The notes below the pieces were generated by a model. It made no database searches. It was not told the origin of the DNA and worked only from the letters and a program-made list of their open reading frames with translations. From NCBI GenBank assembly GCA_045546615.1, contig JAZQDD010000019.1:1-22996 (forward strand): 22,996 nt of DNA, written 5' to 3'. The stretch comes from CAG-390 sp045546615 (GTDB taxonomy: Bacteria > Bacillota > Clostridia > Oscillospirales > CAG-272). The position numbers and the translations under genes are program-made. Below, piece by piece: positions 7,842 to 16,315 of this stretch; the stretch's first letter is position 1, and every line of letters begins with the position of its first letter.

Positions 7842-9767
7842 TCAGGTGAGATTTGAAATTCCATCAACGATGAAGAAACTCCAAACACGCCATTCGTTGC
7901 CATACAGCACTTGAAGGACCATTATACTGCCCTCGTAAGTAGCGGTAACGGATTCTCCGTTAAGCATTGCGGTACGGTTTAATGTATATCGTACTTGCGT
8001 GCTTATACACGAAGGTGTGTAGGTTATAGCATCTGTCACGGAAATACTTTCAATCTTGTACGAAGAGCTGGGGGGGAGCTTATAGACCGCTCCGTAGGAC
8101 TGCATTATTCCCATAAACCCTGCCGTACCTTCTACCATGGATGAGAGGAGGGCTTCGTAGTTTTCATTGAATGCTTTGGAGTTTTCGGGGTGATCCCAAG
8201 CTCCGCCGTCGCAGATGTATTCAATATACGCATTTGCGAATTTTTTCGAGGAATTCATTCGCTCCTCGTCAGGCTTTTCACCAATAGGATAATCGAATTC
8301 CCAAAGAACGTCATACTCGTTTACGCGTACTCCCGCCTCAACAAGCTCGGTGTCGCCAAGCTTTGCGGTGATCTTAGGCATGGCAAGATATCCTGTGATA
8401 ACGTATTTATCAAAGGCTGGTACGGCGTCGGGGACAACGGAAAGCTCGGTAACGCCGAATTTGCCAAGAAACGTCATTCCCGTTCCAAGTTCCTCCGCGC
8501 TTGCGCCCTCTGCTGCTTTGCTCGTTGCGTCCAAGGGCTTACCGTTGACGGTGGCTTCGGCGCCTGCGGGGAGAATCAGCGTTATGGTGTACTTGCACTC
8601 GGCGGGGACTGTAAATACGTATTCGGACTCGGTTTCGGTCTTTAAGGGGACGGCGTTGCCGTAGACCTCGCCGCGCACCGAAGGAGTGGCAAACAGACCC
8701 TCAACAGTCCATACGTTGAGCTTTGGTAAAGTTCCGCTTCCGCCGTCATCAAGCTCGCCAAGTTCACCGTCGATTTGTGTCTTGGATGCCCAACTCTCAT
8801 CGAGAGCGGTATCTCCGACAAGAACAGTCATTCCCGCGGGGGCAGTAACGGTTATGCTGTGGGTGGAGCCGCTCGGGTACTTGAAATAATATTCCTCTTC
8901 GTTTGTTTTTACACACTCAAGAGAAACACCGTTAAGCGTAGCGGATATTTCGGGTTGATAGTAAATGTCGTCAAAGACGTGTTTTGTGCAGGGAGCAACG
9001 TCGCTTTGCGCCTCGGCGGGGGAGATCTCGGGATATACTACCGCCTCGGAAGTGTTTCCTTCTACGGCGTCGATGCCGTTTATCATCAATGATGCGCCCG
9101 TGGGTACGGTGATTGCCAAATGGCGGAAATTAATGTTCTCGAAAAATGAGATGTGAAAGTCTATAACTTCTATGTCCCAAACAGGCAGGCTGAACGCGCC
9201 CTCCGAAACGTCTTTCAAGGTCATAGTAGCGAATGGCTTGCCGTCAGAGAAAAGCTCGTATTCGGGTGCGCCTTGACGTGCGGCGTATCTGATATAGGTG
9301 ACTTCCCCTACGTTAAATTCGGGGGAGAGGACCTCGTATGCCAATAGTGCGGCATCCTCGTATTTAGGATATGTATTTGGGAGCTGTATGCGCAAATGTT
9401 GTTTCCAGCCGTCTTGCGTGGTCGTTGACGTGAAGGATTCAACGAATTTATCGGGCGAAGAGCCGTAGAGCAGAGGCGCGTATTTCCAACCGATGCAGGC
9501 AGCAGCTCCGATAACGAGAAAGGCTATCGAAACGTAAATTATCATCGATTTCAGGAAAAAACGGTTTCTTGGGTGGCGTCTGCGCCCTTTAAAGCGTTCG
9601 GGGTCGTATTTGTCTGCGGCGCGAGTAATTTTAGCCTTTTTATCAGTGCTTGACTCTCCTGCCGCTTTAGAGCGTTTTTTTATTTCCTTTATCTTTTCAA
9701 AATTTTTATCGTTCATCTTCTGTTCGGAATCGGTTGTGATATTTTTTTCTTCGGGGAGATTATTCAT
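7842..9767 (-). CDS. Large single-pass membrane protein with repeated extracellular beta modules
   Basis: The 641-residue product has a long charged cytoplasmic N-terminus (1-73, Lys/Arg/Glu-rich), one membrane segment (about 74-97) and a large extracellular part. That part repeats a module of roughly 85-90 residues, each opening with a strand-turn motif: I-T-V-P-T-G-A-S-L-M-I-N-G (219-231), T-V-T-A-P-A-G-M-T-V-L-V-G (306-318) and T-L-I-L-P-A-G-A-E-A-T-V-N-G (396-409). This resembles PEGA-like or TcaA-like surface modules. The last 140 residues look like a separate NTF2-like alpha-beta domain (W-D-H-P-E-N-S-K-A-F). Function is unknown; an envelope-sensing or wall-binding role is plausible. 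Its ATG overlaps the upstream gene's stop (ATGAATAA) and has GGAGGT seven bases before it, so the two are co-translated. Confidence 0.75.
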   Translation of the reverse strand: MNNLPEEKNITTDSEQKMNDKNFEKIKEIKKRSKAAGESSTDKKAKITRAADKYDPERFKGRRRHPRNRFFLKSMIIYVSIAFLVIGAAACIGWKYAPLLYGSSPDKFVESFTSTTTQDGWKQHLRIQLPNTYPKYEDAALLAYEVLSPEFNVGEVTYIRYAARQGAPEYELFSDGKPFATMTLKDVSEGAFSLPVWDIEVIDFHISFFENINFRHLAITVPTGASLMINGIDAVEGNTSEAVVYPEISPAEAQSDVAPCTKHVFDDIYYQPEISATLNGVSLECVKTNEEEYYFKYPSGSTHSITVTAPAGMTVLVGDTALDESWASKTQIDGELGELDDGGSGTLPKLNVWTVEGLFATPSVRGEVYGNAVPLKTETESEYVFTVPAECKYTITLILPAGAEATVNGKPLDATSKAAEGASAEELGTGMTFLGKFGVTELSVVPDAVPAFDKYVITGYLAMPKITAKLGDTELVEAGVRVNEYDVLWEFDYPIGEKPDEERMNSSKKFANAYIEYICDGGAWDHPENSKAFNENYEALLSSMVEGTAGFMGIMQSYGAVYKLPPSSSYKIESISVTDAITYTPSCISTQVRYTLNRTAMLNGESVTATYEGSIMVLQVLYGNEWRVWSFFIVDGISNLT

Positions 9768-10650
9768 TTACCGTACCTCCTTCAGAAAATGCCCATACTG
9801 CCAGACCGTCTTTGGATGATTTTTTGGCAAGTTGATCGCCGCCGTAGCCAAAGTTGCCGTCGGTATCAATGGCGGCGGCGGTGATCGCACCTGCCTCGTA
9901 CATCAAGGCGGCAAGCTCGTCATAGGTAATACCCGAGGGGTATATTCCGTCTCCCTCGGCGAAAATTATTATAATACTTCCATCAGCTGCTTGACCTATC
10001 GCGGCGCGGCATCCGTAGCCGCCCCCCAAACCGGTCATGGGCGCGCCATTAGAAAGAAGCACTCGTTTTGCCTCGATAGCCCACAGAAAATCAGAGTTTA
10101 CTGCGGTGTATATATCGCTCCCGCCTGCAAAAAGAACGCCGTCGGAATTAAGGGCGCAAAAGCAAAATACACTTTCGGTCGTGCCAACGTAGTTAAGCAC
10201 ACCGTCTGTGTAAAAAGCATCTATCATGGGATCGATGCCGAGCGAAAAGGCAGCGTTCGTTGCCACACCCGAATTGGCGGTCAGTTTAAGGTTGGCAGGG
10301 GATATTCCCTTTATTATATATCCTTTCCACTCATCTCCCGATACTTGCGTAAAGGAAGGAGCGGAGGTGATTTCTGCCATGTTTGTTTTTGCGCAGGAAA
10401 TGTCAGGGGCGGAGTAGTTAAGAGCGGCGTCAAGCTCGCCTTTGGTGTAAAACAGCGGACCGAGAAGCGAGCCCGATTCCGCAAGTGTGGCGGCAAGCCT
10501 CCCCGATGCTGTGCCTGATGGCCCTCTGGCTATGACGAACAGTGCGGTAAGCGCAGCAGAGCAGAGGATGAGAGCGGTGATGATAAGCACCGCAATAGTT
10601 TTTAATATATTTGAAACAACTACCTTTTTGGTAATAGTACCTCTTGCCAT
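9760..10650 (-). CDS. Membrane-anchored phosphodiester glycosidase (NAGPA/DUF2233) domain protein
   Basis: 296 residues with a basic N-terminus, a membrane segment (about 17-41) and an extracellular domain. The domain fits the phosphodiester glycosidase family (NAGPA, DUF2233), whose bacterial members remove sugars from phosphodiester-linked glycans or act in exopolysaccharide metabolism. Supporting segments are C-A-L-N-S-D-G-V-L-F-A-G, R-A-A-I-G-Q-A-A-D-G-S-I-I-I-I-F-A-E-G, G-I-T-Y-D-E-L-A-A-L-M-Y-E-A-G-A and the terminal A-I-D-T-D-G-N-F-G-Y-G-G. The last replaces the usual N-L-D-G-G-G-S, so the active site is divergent. It is first in an operon with the large membrane protein, pointing to a joint envelope-glycan role. 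The ribosome site is a run of G about five bases before the ATG. Confidence 0.8.
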   Translation of the reverse strand: MARGTITKKVVVSNILKTIAVLIITALILCSAALTALFVIARGPSGTASGRLAATLAESGSLLGPLFYTKGELDAALNYSAPDISCAKTNMAEITSAPSFTQVSGDEWKGYIIKGISPANLKLTANSGVATNAAFSLGIDPMIDAFYTDGVLNYVGTTESVFCFCALNSDGVLFAGGSDIYTAVNSDFLWAIEAKRVLLSNGAPMTGLGGGYGCRAAIGQAADGSIIIIFAEGDGIYPSGITYDELAALMYEAGAITAAAIDTDGNFGYGGDQLAKKSSKDGLAVWAFSEGGTVNE

Positions 10651-10689
10651 TTTTCCCCCTCGATAAAAGAGTATAATATCTTATTGTAT

Positions 10690-10718
10690 ATTTTACAACA
10701 TATAGTGACAAAAGTCAA
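10690..10718 (-). promoter_or_regulatory. Promoter of the phosphodiester-glycosidase operon
   Basis: Reading the minus strand, TTGACT (10718-10713) is followed by a 17-bp spacer and TAAAAT (10695-10690). The -35 element contains the TGA stop codon of the upstream transferase gene. Confidence 0.65.
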
Positions 10719-11395
10719 TACTGCTCCAAAGGATATTTTGTCAGCGTGAGCGATGAGTTGAGTGTCAATATTTGGGTTTGCTCCGAAGCGTCGTGGCAGA
10801 GCGTGACAAATCCGAGCTCCTCGCCGCCCTGTAAACAGAATTCCTCATATCTGTATTTGCTTTGGGGAATTGGTTTTCTCAAAAACGCGCTTACTCCTTC
10901 GCCCGTGAGTTTGCCTATAGCCTCGCGGCGTGTCCAAAAACTTGCGAAAAGTTCCAAGTCGTTTTCACTTGCCAATCTTTGCGCTTCCTCGCGCGTAAAG
11001 CATCTTGTTGCAAGTTTGCGGCGTCCGTCGGCATCAATCCTCGGCGGAAGGCGCATAAGGTCTATACCGATTTTGATGTTTTGTGAGAGTGCGCAAACGC
11101 AAAGACCGCCGTCGTGCGAAATGGAAAAGTGAGCTTTGTCAGTATCGAAATACGGCTTACCCAATGAAGTAAACAGTATCTTGCCGCCGTAAATGTTTTG
11201 CTGTTTTAGCATATCGGCAAGCAATATTGCCCCCGTGATAGATTCGTCTTGAGCGCGGGGGGCCTTTTTTCTTATATGGTTGGCGTAATCCTCGCCAAAA
11301 AGAGAGGAGATGCTATCAAGCGCAGAGATCCTTTCGGCACAGTCAATTGTTTGCACTCGCTTTGCGGAAATTATGATGCTTCTTTGTTTATACAT
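10715..11395 (-). CDS. 4'-phosphopantetheinyl transferase, Sfp type
   Basis: 226 residues, the usual length for Sfp-type transferases, which move the 4'-phosphopantetheine arm of coenzyme A onto a serine of acyl or peptidyl carrier proteins. Visible motifs are G-K-P-Y-F (79-83), F-S-I-S-H (90-94) with the CoA-binding His94, G-I-D-L-M (110-114) with metal ligand D112, and F-W-T-R-R-E-A-I-G-K (153-162) with E158 and K162. Position 114, usually glutamate in Sfp itself, is methionine here. No carrier-protein or synthase gene is in the window, so it may be the housekeeping enzyme for fatty-acid ACP. ATG at 11395 follows a G-rich ribosome site. Confidence 0.88.
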   Translation of the reverse strand: MYKQRSIIISAKRVQTIDCAERISALDSISSLFGEDYANHIRKKAPRAQDESITGAILLADMLKQQNIYGGKILFTSLGKPYFDTDKAHFSISHDGGLCVCALSQNIKIGIDLMRLPPRIDADGRRKLATRCFTREEAQRLASENDLELFASFWTRREAIGKLTGEGVSAFLRKPIPQSKYRYEEFCLQGGEELGFVTLCHDASEQTQILTLNSSLTLTKYPLEQY

Positions 11396-11418
11396 GACGC
11401 CCCCCTTTCTTTTCCTAA

Positions 11419-11447
11419 ATTATATCCGATTTTTAACGTTTTTTCAA
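11419..11447 (-). promoter_or_regulatory. Promoter of the phosphopantetheinyl transferase gene
   Basis: On the minus strand TTGAAA (11447-11442), a 17-bp spacer and the perfect -10 TATAAT (11424-11419) lie 24 bases before the ATG. Confidence 0.72.
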
Positions 11448-11471
11448 TAGCTCTGCGCTTTTTTTAATGTT

Positions 11472-11499
11472 TTGAGACTGATGTAGACGTATGTATACC
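11472..11499 (+). promoter_or_regulatory. Possible promoter of the phage head cassette
   Basis: TTGAGA (11472-11477), a 16-bp spacer and TATACC (11494-11499) form a weak promoter. The octamer TTTGAGAC occurs at 11471-11478 and again at 11500-11507, flanking the -10, and might be an operator pair. Confidence 0.33.
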
Positions 11500-11573
11500 T
11501 TTGAGACGCCGCATGGGTGTAGAATTCCCTTGGCACAGGCGGGAAAGAGAGGATCAGCCGAACTGAAAAAAGT

Positions 11574-11951
11574 ATGAATAAAGCCAACGGAAAAGAAAAG
11601 AGTCTACTTGCTCAAACGGTAGATAAGAATGAATTGCCCCACTTGTTTGCTTCCTATATCGACTATTGTACCGCCGAGGACAAGATACCGAACATTGCGG
11701 GTTTTTGCCGTTATTTCGGCGGCGGAATGAACGATATAGTTGCTCTTCGCGACGAGCATCCCTCGCTTTACGGCGAGATATGCACAGCCCTTGAGGATGA
11801 GGCGATAAATTCAAAAATGTCCTCATCGGTCTTGTCGGTATATCTCAAGCAAAGGCTTGGGTATCTGTCCGACAAAGCGCCCGAAAGGGATGAGGAGAGT
11901 GCGGGAGTTCGACTTGTTTTCGAGCATGACCCCTATGCTGACGGCGAGTAA
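11574..11951 (+). CDS. Phage terminase small subunit-like protein
   Basis: 125 residues, immediately before and touching the large terminase gene (TAA then ATG, no gap), where small terminase genes normally sit. The middle segment Y-I-D-Y-C-T-A-E-D-K-I-P-N-I-A-G-F-C-R-Y-F (28-48) is typical of a Firmicute terminase small-subunit family whose N-terminal helices bind the pac or cos site. The acidic end (F-E-H-D-P-Y-A-D-G-E) is also usual. The role would be recognition of DNA to be packaged. The only in-frame start after the stop at 11520 is ATG 11574, with at best a weak ribosome site nearby (GAGAGGA lies more than 20 bases upstream), so translation may be inefficient. Confidence 0.8.
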   Translation: MNKANGKEKSLLAQTVDKNELPHLFASYIDYCTAEDKIPNIAGFCRYFGGGMNDIVALRDEHPSLYGEICTALEDEAINSKMSSSVLSVYLKQRLGYLSDKAPERDEESAGVRLVFEHDPYADGE

Positions 11952-13277
11952 ATGGCAGAGACGGAGATAAAGGTCGCAGGCGCGCCGAATGCGCGGCAGA
12001 AGGATTTCTTTGCCTCAAAAGCGAGATTTACCGCTTACGGCGGCGCGAGGGGCGGCGGAAAGTCTTGGGCGCTCAGACGCAAGGTGGTGCTCATGTGTTT
12101 AAGATACAGCGGGCTGAAAGCCTTGCTTGTGCGACGAAGTCTGCCCGAGCTTCGCTCAAACCATCTTTACAGGCTCCTTGCCGAGCTTGGCGATGCGGTA
12201 AGTTATTCCGAACGGGATAAATGCGTCAGCTTTCAAAACGGCAGTAAACTTTTTTTAGGCTATTGCTCGTCGGAGCGCGACACCCTGCGCTATCAAGGAC
12301 AGGAATACGACGTCATCGCAATTGACGAGGCGACTCAACTCAGCGAATATCAATTTTCCATTTTCAAGGCGTGTCTGCGAGGTGCGTCCGAGATGCCAAG
12401 GCGTATGTACCTCACCTGCAACCCCGGCGGTATTGGTCACGGTTGGGTAAAGCGGCTGTTTGTCGACCGAGATTTCCGTAGCGGAGAGCGGTCAGACGAT
12501 TATGCATTCATATCTGCCACCGTGTTTGACAACGCAAGCCTGACAAACGCCGATCCCGAATACGTTTCAAGACTTGAAAGCCTGCCGCCGCGATTGCGGG
12601 ATGCATGGCTCTACGGCAAATGGGATGTTTTCGAGGGTCAGTTTTTCTCGGAATTTGACGAAGAACGCCACGTATGCGAGCCAAACGTTATCCCACAAAC
12701 GCCAATTACCATAGCGGCGTTTGACTATGGCTTCGATATGCTTGCGGCGTATATCTGCGGCTTTGACCGAGAAGGCGGCGTATGGATAAAGCGAGAGTTC
12801 TGCCGTTCGGGACTAACCTTGTCAGAGGCGGCTCGTGCCGTCAGCGAGCTTTGCCGAGGCGAGCGCGTGGAATACGCCGTAGCCTCTCCGGACTTGTGGA
12901 ACAGGCGTCAGGATTCGGGCAAAAGCGGCTTTGAGGTAATGCAGAATACCGCGGGAATGCCGCCGATGCGTCCTGCCGACGATAGGCGCGTGGCAGGCTG
13001 GCGGCTTTTCAGAGAGTATCTTGCAGAGAACGAGAGGGGCGAGGCCAGACTTCACATAAGTCGGGACTGTAAAGACCTTATCACATCGCTCCCCGCGCTT
13101 CTTTTTGACAAAAATCGCCCCGAGGATGCATCAGGCGAGCCGCATCGCTTCACTCATTCTCCCGAGGCGGTTCGTTATGCGCTTATGAGCCGCGCTCTGC
13201 CTCCGAGCGACGACGCATTTGCGCCACGCGGCTTCCGCTTTGGAAAACGCTCTGCGGAGGACTACCTTTTCGGGTAA
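11952..13277 (+). CDS. terL: Phage terminase large subunit (packaging ATPase and nuclease)
   Basis: 441 residues, full length for the family. The ATPase domain has a Walker A G-G-A-R-G-G-G-K-S (30-38), Walker B V-I-A-I-D-E (121-126), and the coupling motif T-C-N-P (155-158). The RNase H-like nuclease domain begins at A-F-D-Y-G (256-260), with D258 as first metal ligand and D314 (A-S-P-D-L-W) as a likely second. The usual third aspartate before A-L-R-Y-A appears as Glu405 (H-S-P-E-A-V-R-Y-A-L). The protein powers DNA translocation into the procapsid through the portal encoded next and cuts the concatemer. The frame is intact. It follows the small subunit with zero spacing, so expression should be coupled. 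Confidence 0.95.
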   Translation: MAETEIKVAGAPNARQKDFFASKARFTAYGGARGGGKSWALRRKVVLMCLRYSGLKALLVRRSLPELRSNHLYRLLAELGDAVSYSERDKCVSFQNGSKLFLGYCSSERDTLRYQGQEYDVIAIDEATQLSEYQFSIFKACLRGASEMPRRMYLTCNPGGIGHGWVKRLFVDRDFRSGERSDDYAFISATVFDNASLTNADPEYVSRLESLPPRLRDAWLYGKWDVFEGQFFSEFDEERHVCEPNVIPQTPITIAAFDYGFDMLAAYICGFDREGGVWIKREFCRSGLTLSEAARAVSELCRGERVEYAVASPDLWNRRQDSGKSGFEVMQNTAGMPPMRPADDRRVAGWRLFREYLAENERGEARLHISRDCKDLITSLPALLFDKNRPEDASGEPHRFTHSPEAVRYALMSRALPPSDDAFAPRGFRFGKRSAEDYLFG

Positions 13278-13339
13278 TCCGACAAACTTCGTCTGTGCCG
13301 TAGTCCTTCGCAACAAAATCTGAAAACAGTAGGTGAAAA

Positions 13340-14899
13340 ATGAACAAAAACAGCTTATCAAAGGCGTGGCGTCAGTATGAGGCAGGCCGCAAATATAAGC
13401 AAAAGATCGGTCTTTACGAAACTGTTCGTGAAAACGAAAGATTTTATCGCGGAGATCAATGGAGGGGCGGCAGCGGCGACCTGCCCCGTCCCGTATTCAA
13501 CGTTGTTCGCCGCATAACCGACAACCTTATCTCCACCGCCGCCGTAGGAGAGGTGAGGATAACGTATACCGATGAAAATCTGCCTTTCTCCGAGTCGGCA
13601 TCTGAAGCGGCGGCAATAGCCGAGGGCGTAAGGATGCTCACCGAAAACGCGGCATACCGATGGGAAAGAGACAAATTACAGTCTCTCGTGTACCGTCTGC
13701 TGACCGATGCGGCGCTGACTGGTGACGGTATCGTGTACTGCGGATGGGATGCCAATGCCGACACAAACGGCGTGTGGAAGGGAGATATATTCACAGGTGC
13801 GATAGACAACGTAAACGTCTTTCCCGCAAACGTGAACGATCCCGACATTCAATCTCAGGCGCATATCATTATTTCGGGTAAAGCCCGTCTTGCCGATCTG
13901 CGAGCAGAGGCACTTGCGTACGGTGCCGCGCGTGAGGACGTGATGAAGATCACTCCCGACAGTCGCGAGGATTCGCTTGATTCCATGGCAGGTGATCTTG
14001 CAGCGGTGGAATGTGAGTACGAGCCGGAGGATGCCCCCGTTACGTTTATCATCAAGTTTTGGAAGGAAAACGGCTTTGTGGTGTTTGAAAAATCCACCAA
14101 GAACTGTATTATCCGCCGCAGCGTAACACCGTGCAAGCTTTATCCGCTTGCAAAATTCTCTTGGAGCAGTGCCAAGAACTGCTTCCACGGCAATTCAGCC
14201 GTGGGCGGAATGATAGCCAACCAGAAATACATCAACCGTGCGTTTGCAATGGTGATGAAGCACATGACGGATACGGCGTTTTCCAAGGTCATCTACGACC
14301 GCACGAGGATTCCCGAGTGGACAAATCAGGTGGGTGAGGCTATCGCCGCAGTAGGCGGCGGCAACATTTCCGATGCGGTGCAGGTAGTAGGTACGGGAGC
14401 ACTTGAGGAAGGATACCTTGAGCTTATCGAAAAGGCGGTTACAATGACCAAGGAGCTCGCGGGTGCCACGGAGGCTTCTCTCGGAAACGTCGACCCCAAC
14501 AACACCAGCGCGATTTTAGCTCTGCGCGAATCCTCCATGCAGGCACTTGAAAGAGTACGCTCCGAGCTTAATATCTGCCTTGAGCAGATGGCAAATATCT
14601 GGGCGGATATGACCTGCGGATATTGTCTGGACGGCAGCGTTTTGCGTACGAAAAACGGTGCTGAAAAAATAAGGACCGATCTGCTTCGCGGCGCTATGCT
14701 CCACGCTAAGATCGACGTTTCGGATTCTTCGCGCTTTTCTGTATCGGGCACGCAGGCAATACTTGATAATCTGCTAAAGGAAGGCTATATCGACCTGCGC
14801 GAGTATCTCGAGCGTTTGCCCGACGGACTTGTGCCGGACAGATACGGATTGCTCTCTGCAAGAGAAAAACGATCTGCAAAGGAGATGGAAAATGCTTGA
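13340..14899 (+). CDS. Phage portal protein
   Basis: 519 residues, right size and position for a portal, the dodecameric ring at the capsid vertex that docks terminase and passes DNA. The N-terminal E-R-F-Y-R-G-D-Q-W (33-41) and R-P-V-F-N-V-V (50-56) segments are the standard opening of P22/Clostridial-phage portals. The mid-protein has long helices and the segment G-A-T-E-A-S-L-G-N-V-D-P-N-N-T-S-A-I-L, typical of the stem and clip regions. AGGTG lies four bases before the ATG. Its last eight bases overlap the next start (ATGCTTGA). A 62-bp spacer separates it from terL, with no gene seen there. Confidence 0.92.
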   Translation: MNKNSLSKAWRQYEAGRKYKQKIGLYETVRENERFYRGDQWRGGSGDLPRPVFNVVRRITDNLISTAAVGEVRITYTDENLPFSESASEAAAIAEGVRMLTENAAYRWERDKLQSLVYRLLTDAALTGDGIVYCGWDANADTNGVWKGDIFTGAIDNVNVFPANVNDPDIQSQAHIIISGKARLADLRAEALAYGAAREDVMKITPDSREDSLDSMAGDLAAVECEYEPEDAPVTFIIKFWKENGFVVFEKSTKNCIIRRSVTPCKLYPLAKFSWSSAKNCFHGNSAVGGMIANQKYINRAFAMVMKHMTDTAFSKVIYDRTRIPEWTNQVGEAIAAVGGGNISDAVQVVGTGALEEGYLELIEKAVTMTKELAGATEASLGNVDPNNTSAILALRESSMQALERVRSELNICLEQMANIWADMTCGYCLDGSVLRTKNGAEKIRTDLLRGAMLHAKIDVSDSSRFSVSGTQAILDNLLKEGYIDLREYLERLPDGLVPDRYGLLSAREKRSAKEMENA

Positions 14900-15440
14900 A
14901 GAATTAATGGAAGCGATTTGTGATGAAACCGCAGAGGCGGAAGTTTTCACAGATGAAGGGACAGAAGCACCTTTTGAGCTTGACGTTGAAAGCGAGTCGC
15001 CGATTGCGGAGAATGACGAGCCGAGTCAGCCCGATGAGAAAGCAGAGGAGAGCGATTTTTCTGCCGAGAGGGAAGAGCTTAAAATGCTTCGTACCGAGGT
15101 CGCAAGGCTTCGCGCCGAGGCACAAAGGCTTGCCGAGGGATATGCGGAGCTTATGGACCTTTATCCGTCGGCACAGCTTAACACCATGCCTGACAGCTTT
15201 AACGAAGCGGTAAAGCAAGGCGTGCCGCCCGCCGCCGCGTATGCGCTTGAAATGCGCCGCCGCGAGGTCAGGGCAAAGCGAGCAGAGGCGGCAAGAAAAA
15301 CAGCCGAGAAAAGCTCGGTTGGAAGAATAAGCACCGTTGACGACGGGCTTTTCACACCTGACGAGGTCAGGGGAATGTCGCGCCGCGAGGTGCGTGAAAA
15401 TTACGGGCGCATCATGGAATCGATGCGCCGCTGGAAATAA
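14892..15440 (+). CDS. Phage capsid scaffolding-like protein
   Basis: I place the start at ATG 14892, seven bases after AAAGGAG (14878-14884); starting at 14829 would overlap the portal gene by 71 bases. The 182-residue product has a very acidic N-terminal half (10-60), a heptad-rich coiled coil (about 57-88) and a basic helical region (118-140). It ends in T-P-D-E-V-R-G-M-S-R-R-E-V-R-E-N-Y followed by M-R-R-W-K, a C-terminal form seen in scaffold-like proteins before Clostridial phage capsid genes. Position between portal and major capsid gene supports a role in guiding shell assembly. No protease gene is present, so the scaffold would be released rather than degraded. Confidence 0.8.
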   Translation: MLEELMEAICDETAEAEVFTDEGTEAPFELDVESESPIAENDEPSQPDEKAEESDFSAEREELKMLRTEVARLRAEAQRLAEGYAELMDLYPSAQLNTMPDSFNEAVKQGVPPAAAYALEMRRREVRAKRAEAARKTAEKSSVGRISTVDDGLFTPDEVRGMSRREVRENYGRIMESMRRWK

Positions 15441-15476
15441 AAATAGGGTATATCCCACAAAAGAAAGGAAAAAACA

Positions 15477-16298
15477 ATGGCAATTACTAATTTCATTTCT
15501 ACAGTTTGGAGCGAAAATCTTCTCACCGCTCTTGATAATCAGTACGTGGCGGTAGCAAACTGTAACCGCGATTTCGAGGGCGATATCAAGGGCAAGGGCG
15601 ACAGAGTAAAGATCTGTGGACTTACCGACGTTACGGTTTTCGACTATAGTAAAAATACGGATTTTGAGCTTTTCGCCGAAACGCTGAGCGATTTTTCAAA
15701 AACGCTCGTTATTGATCAGGCAAAGGCATTCAACTTCCAGATCGACGATATCGACAGAGCGCAGTCCAGCCCCAAGCTTATGAGCGGAGCTATGAAGGTA
15801 GCGGCATCCGCACTTGCTAATGAGGCGGACAGATACGTGTTCTCGCTTTTTGATGAGGCAGGCTCTGTTATTACAGAACAGGATACTACGGTCGATAATA
15901 TCATTGAGCACATCATTGATGCTCGCACCAAGCTCCTTCAGAACAACGTAAGCGATCCCGCCGATATCGTTATCGAGGTGTCTCCCGCAGTTGCGGCGCT
16001 TATTCTCAAGTCCAAAATCGCTATAAGCAATAGCGACAACACTCTTGAAACCGGTTGCATCGGTAATGTCGCAGGCTGTAAGATCTACGTTTCCAATAAC
16101 ATCGCCGTGGAAGACGGCGCTCACAAGTGCCTTGCACGCACCAAGCGTGCCATCGCTTTCGCGGAACAGCTCAGCGAGGTCGATGCATACCGCCCCGAAA
16201 AGAGATTTGCGGATGCTGTTAAGGGACTGCATCTTTACGGAGCAAAGGTCATTTATCCTGCCGAGATGGTACTTCTTGACCTCACCGTGAACGATTGA
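15477..16298 (+). CDS. Major capsid protein (HK97-fold coat protein)
   Basis: 273 residues following the scaffold-like gene, with ribosome site AAAGGA. The N-terminal run with W-S-E-N-L and the segment N-R-D-F-E-G-D-I-K-G-K-G-D-R-V-K-I is characteristic of P22/Mu-like coat proteins with the HK97 fold. The centre (L-A-N-E-A-D-R-Y-V-F-S-L-F) fits the long spine helix region, and G-A-H-K-C-L-A-R-T-K-R-A-I-A-F-A-E-Q fits the A-domain. No cleavable prodomain is apparent. With terminase, portal and scaffold this completes a minimal set for a DNA-filled head. The length is at the short end for coat proteins of this type. Confidence 0.9.
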   Translation: MAITNFISTVWSENLLTALDNQYVAVANCNRDFEGDIKGKGDRVKICGLTDVTVFDYSKNTDFELFAETLSDFSKTLVIDQAKAFNFQIDDIDRAQSSPKLMSGAMKVAASALANEADRYVFSLFDEAGSVITEQDTTVDNIIEHIIDARTKLLQNNVSDPADIVIEVSPAVAALILKSKIAISNSDNTLETGCIGNVAGCKIYVSNNIAVEDGAHKCLARTKRAIAFAEQLSEVDAYRPEKRFADAVKGLHLYGAKVIYPAEMVLLDLTVND

Positions 16299-16315
16299 CC
16301 GCTTTGGAGGAATAA

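Noticed and set aside
9832..10518. A 228-codon plus-strand frame opposite the phosphodiester glycosidase gene
   Set aside because: Composition is antisense-like and no motif or start signal is present; the minus-strand gene is well supported.
10715..11395. Met114 replacing the usual glutamate metal ligand in the phosphopantetheinyl transferase as a sign of inactivity
   Set aside because: Some active members of the superfamily, including as I recall the human enzyme, have Met at this place, and the other key residues (H94, D112, E158, K162) are present.
14829..14891. An upstream start for the scaffold-like gene
   Set aside because: It would overlap the portal gene by 71 bases; ATG 14892 has an ideal ribosome site and a normal short overlap.
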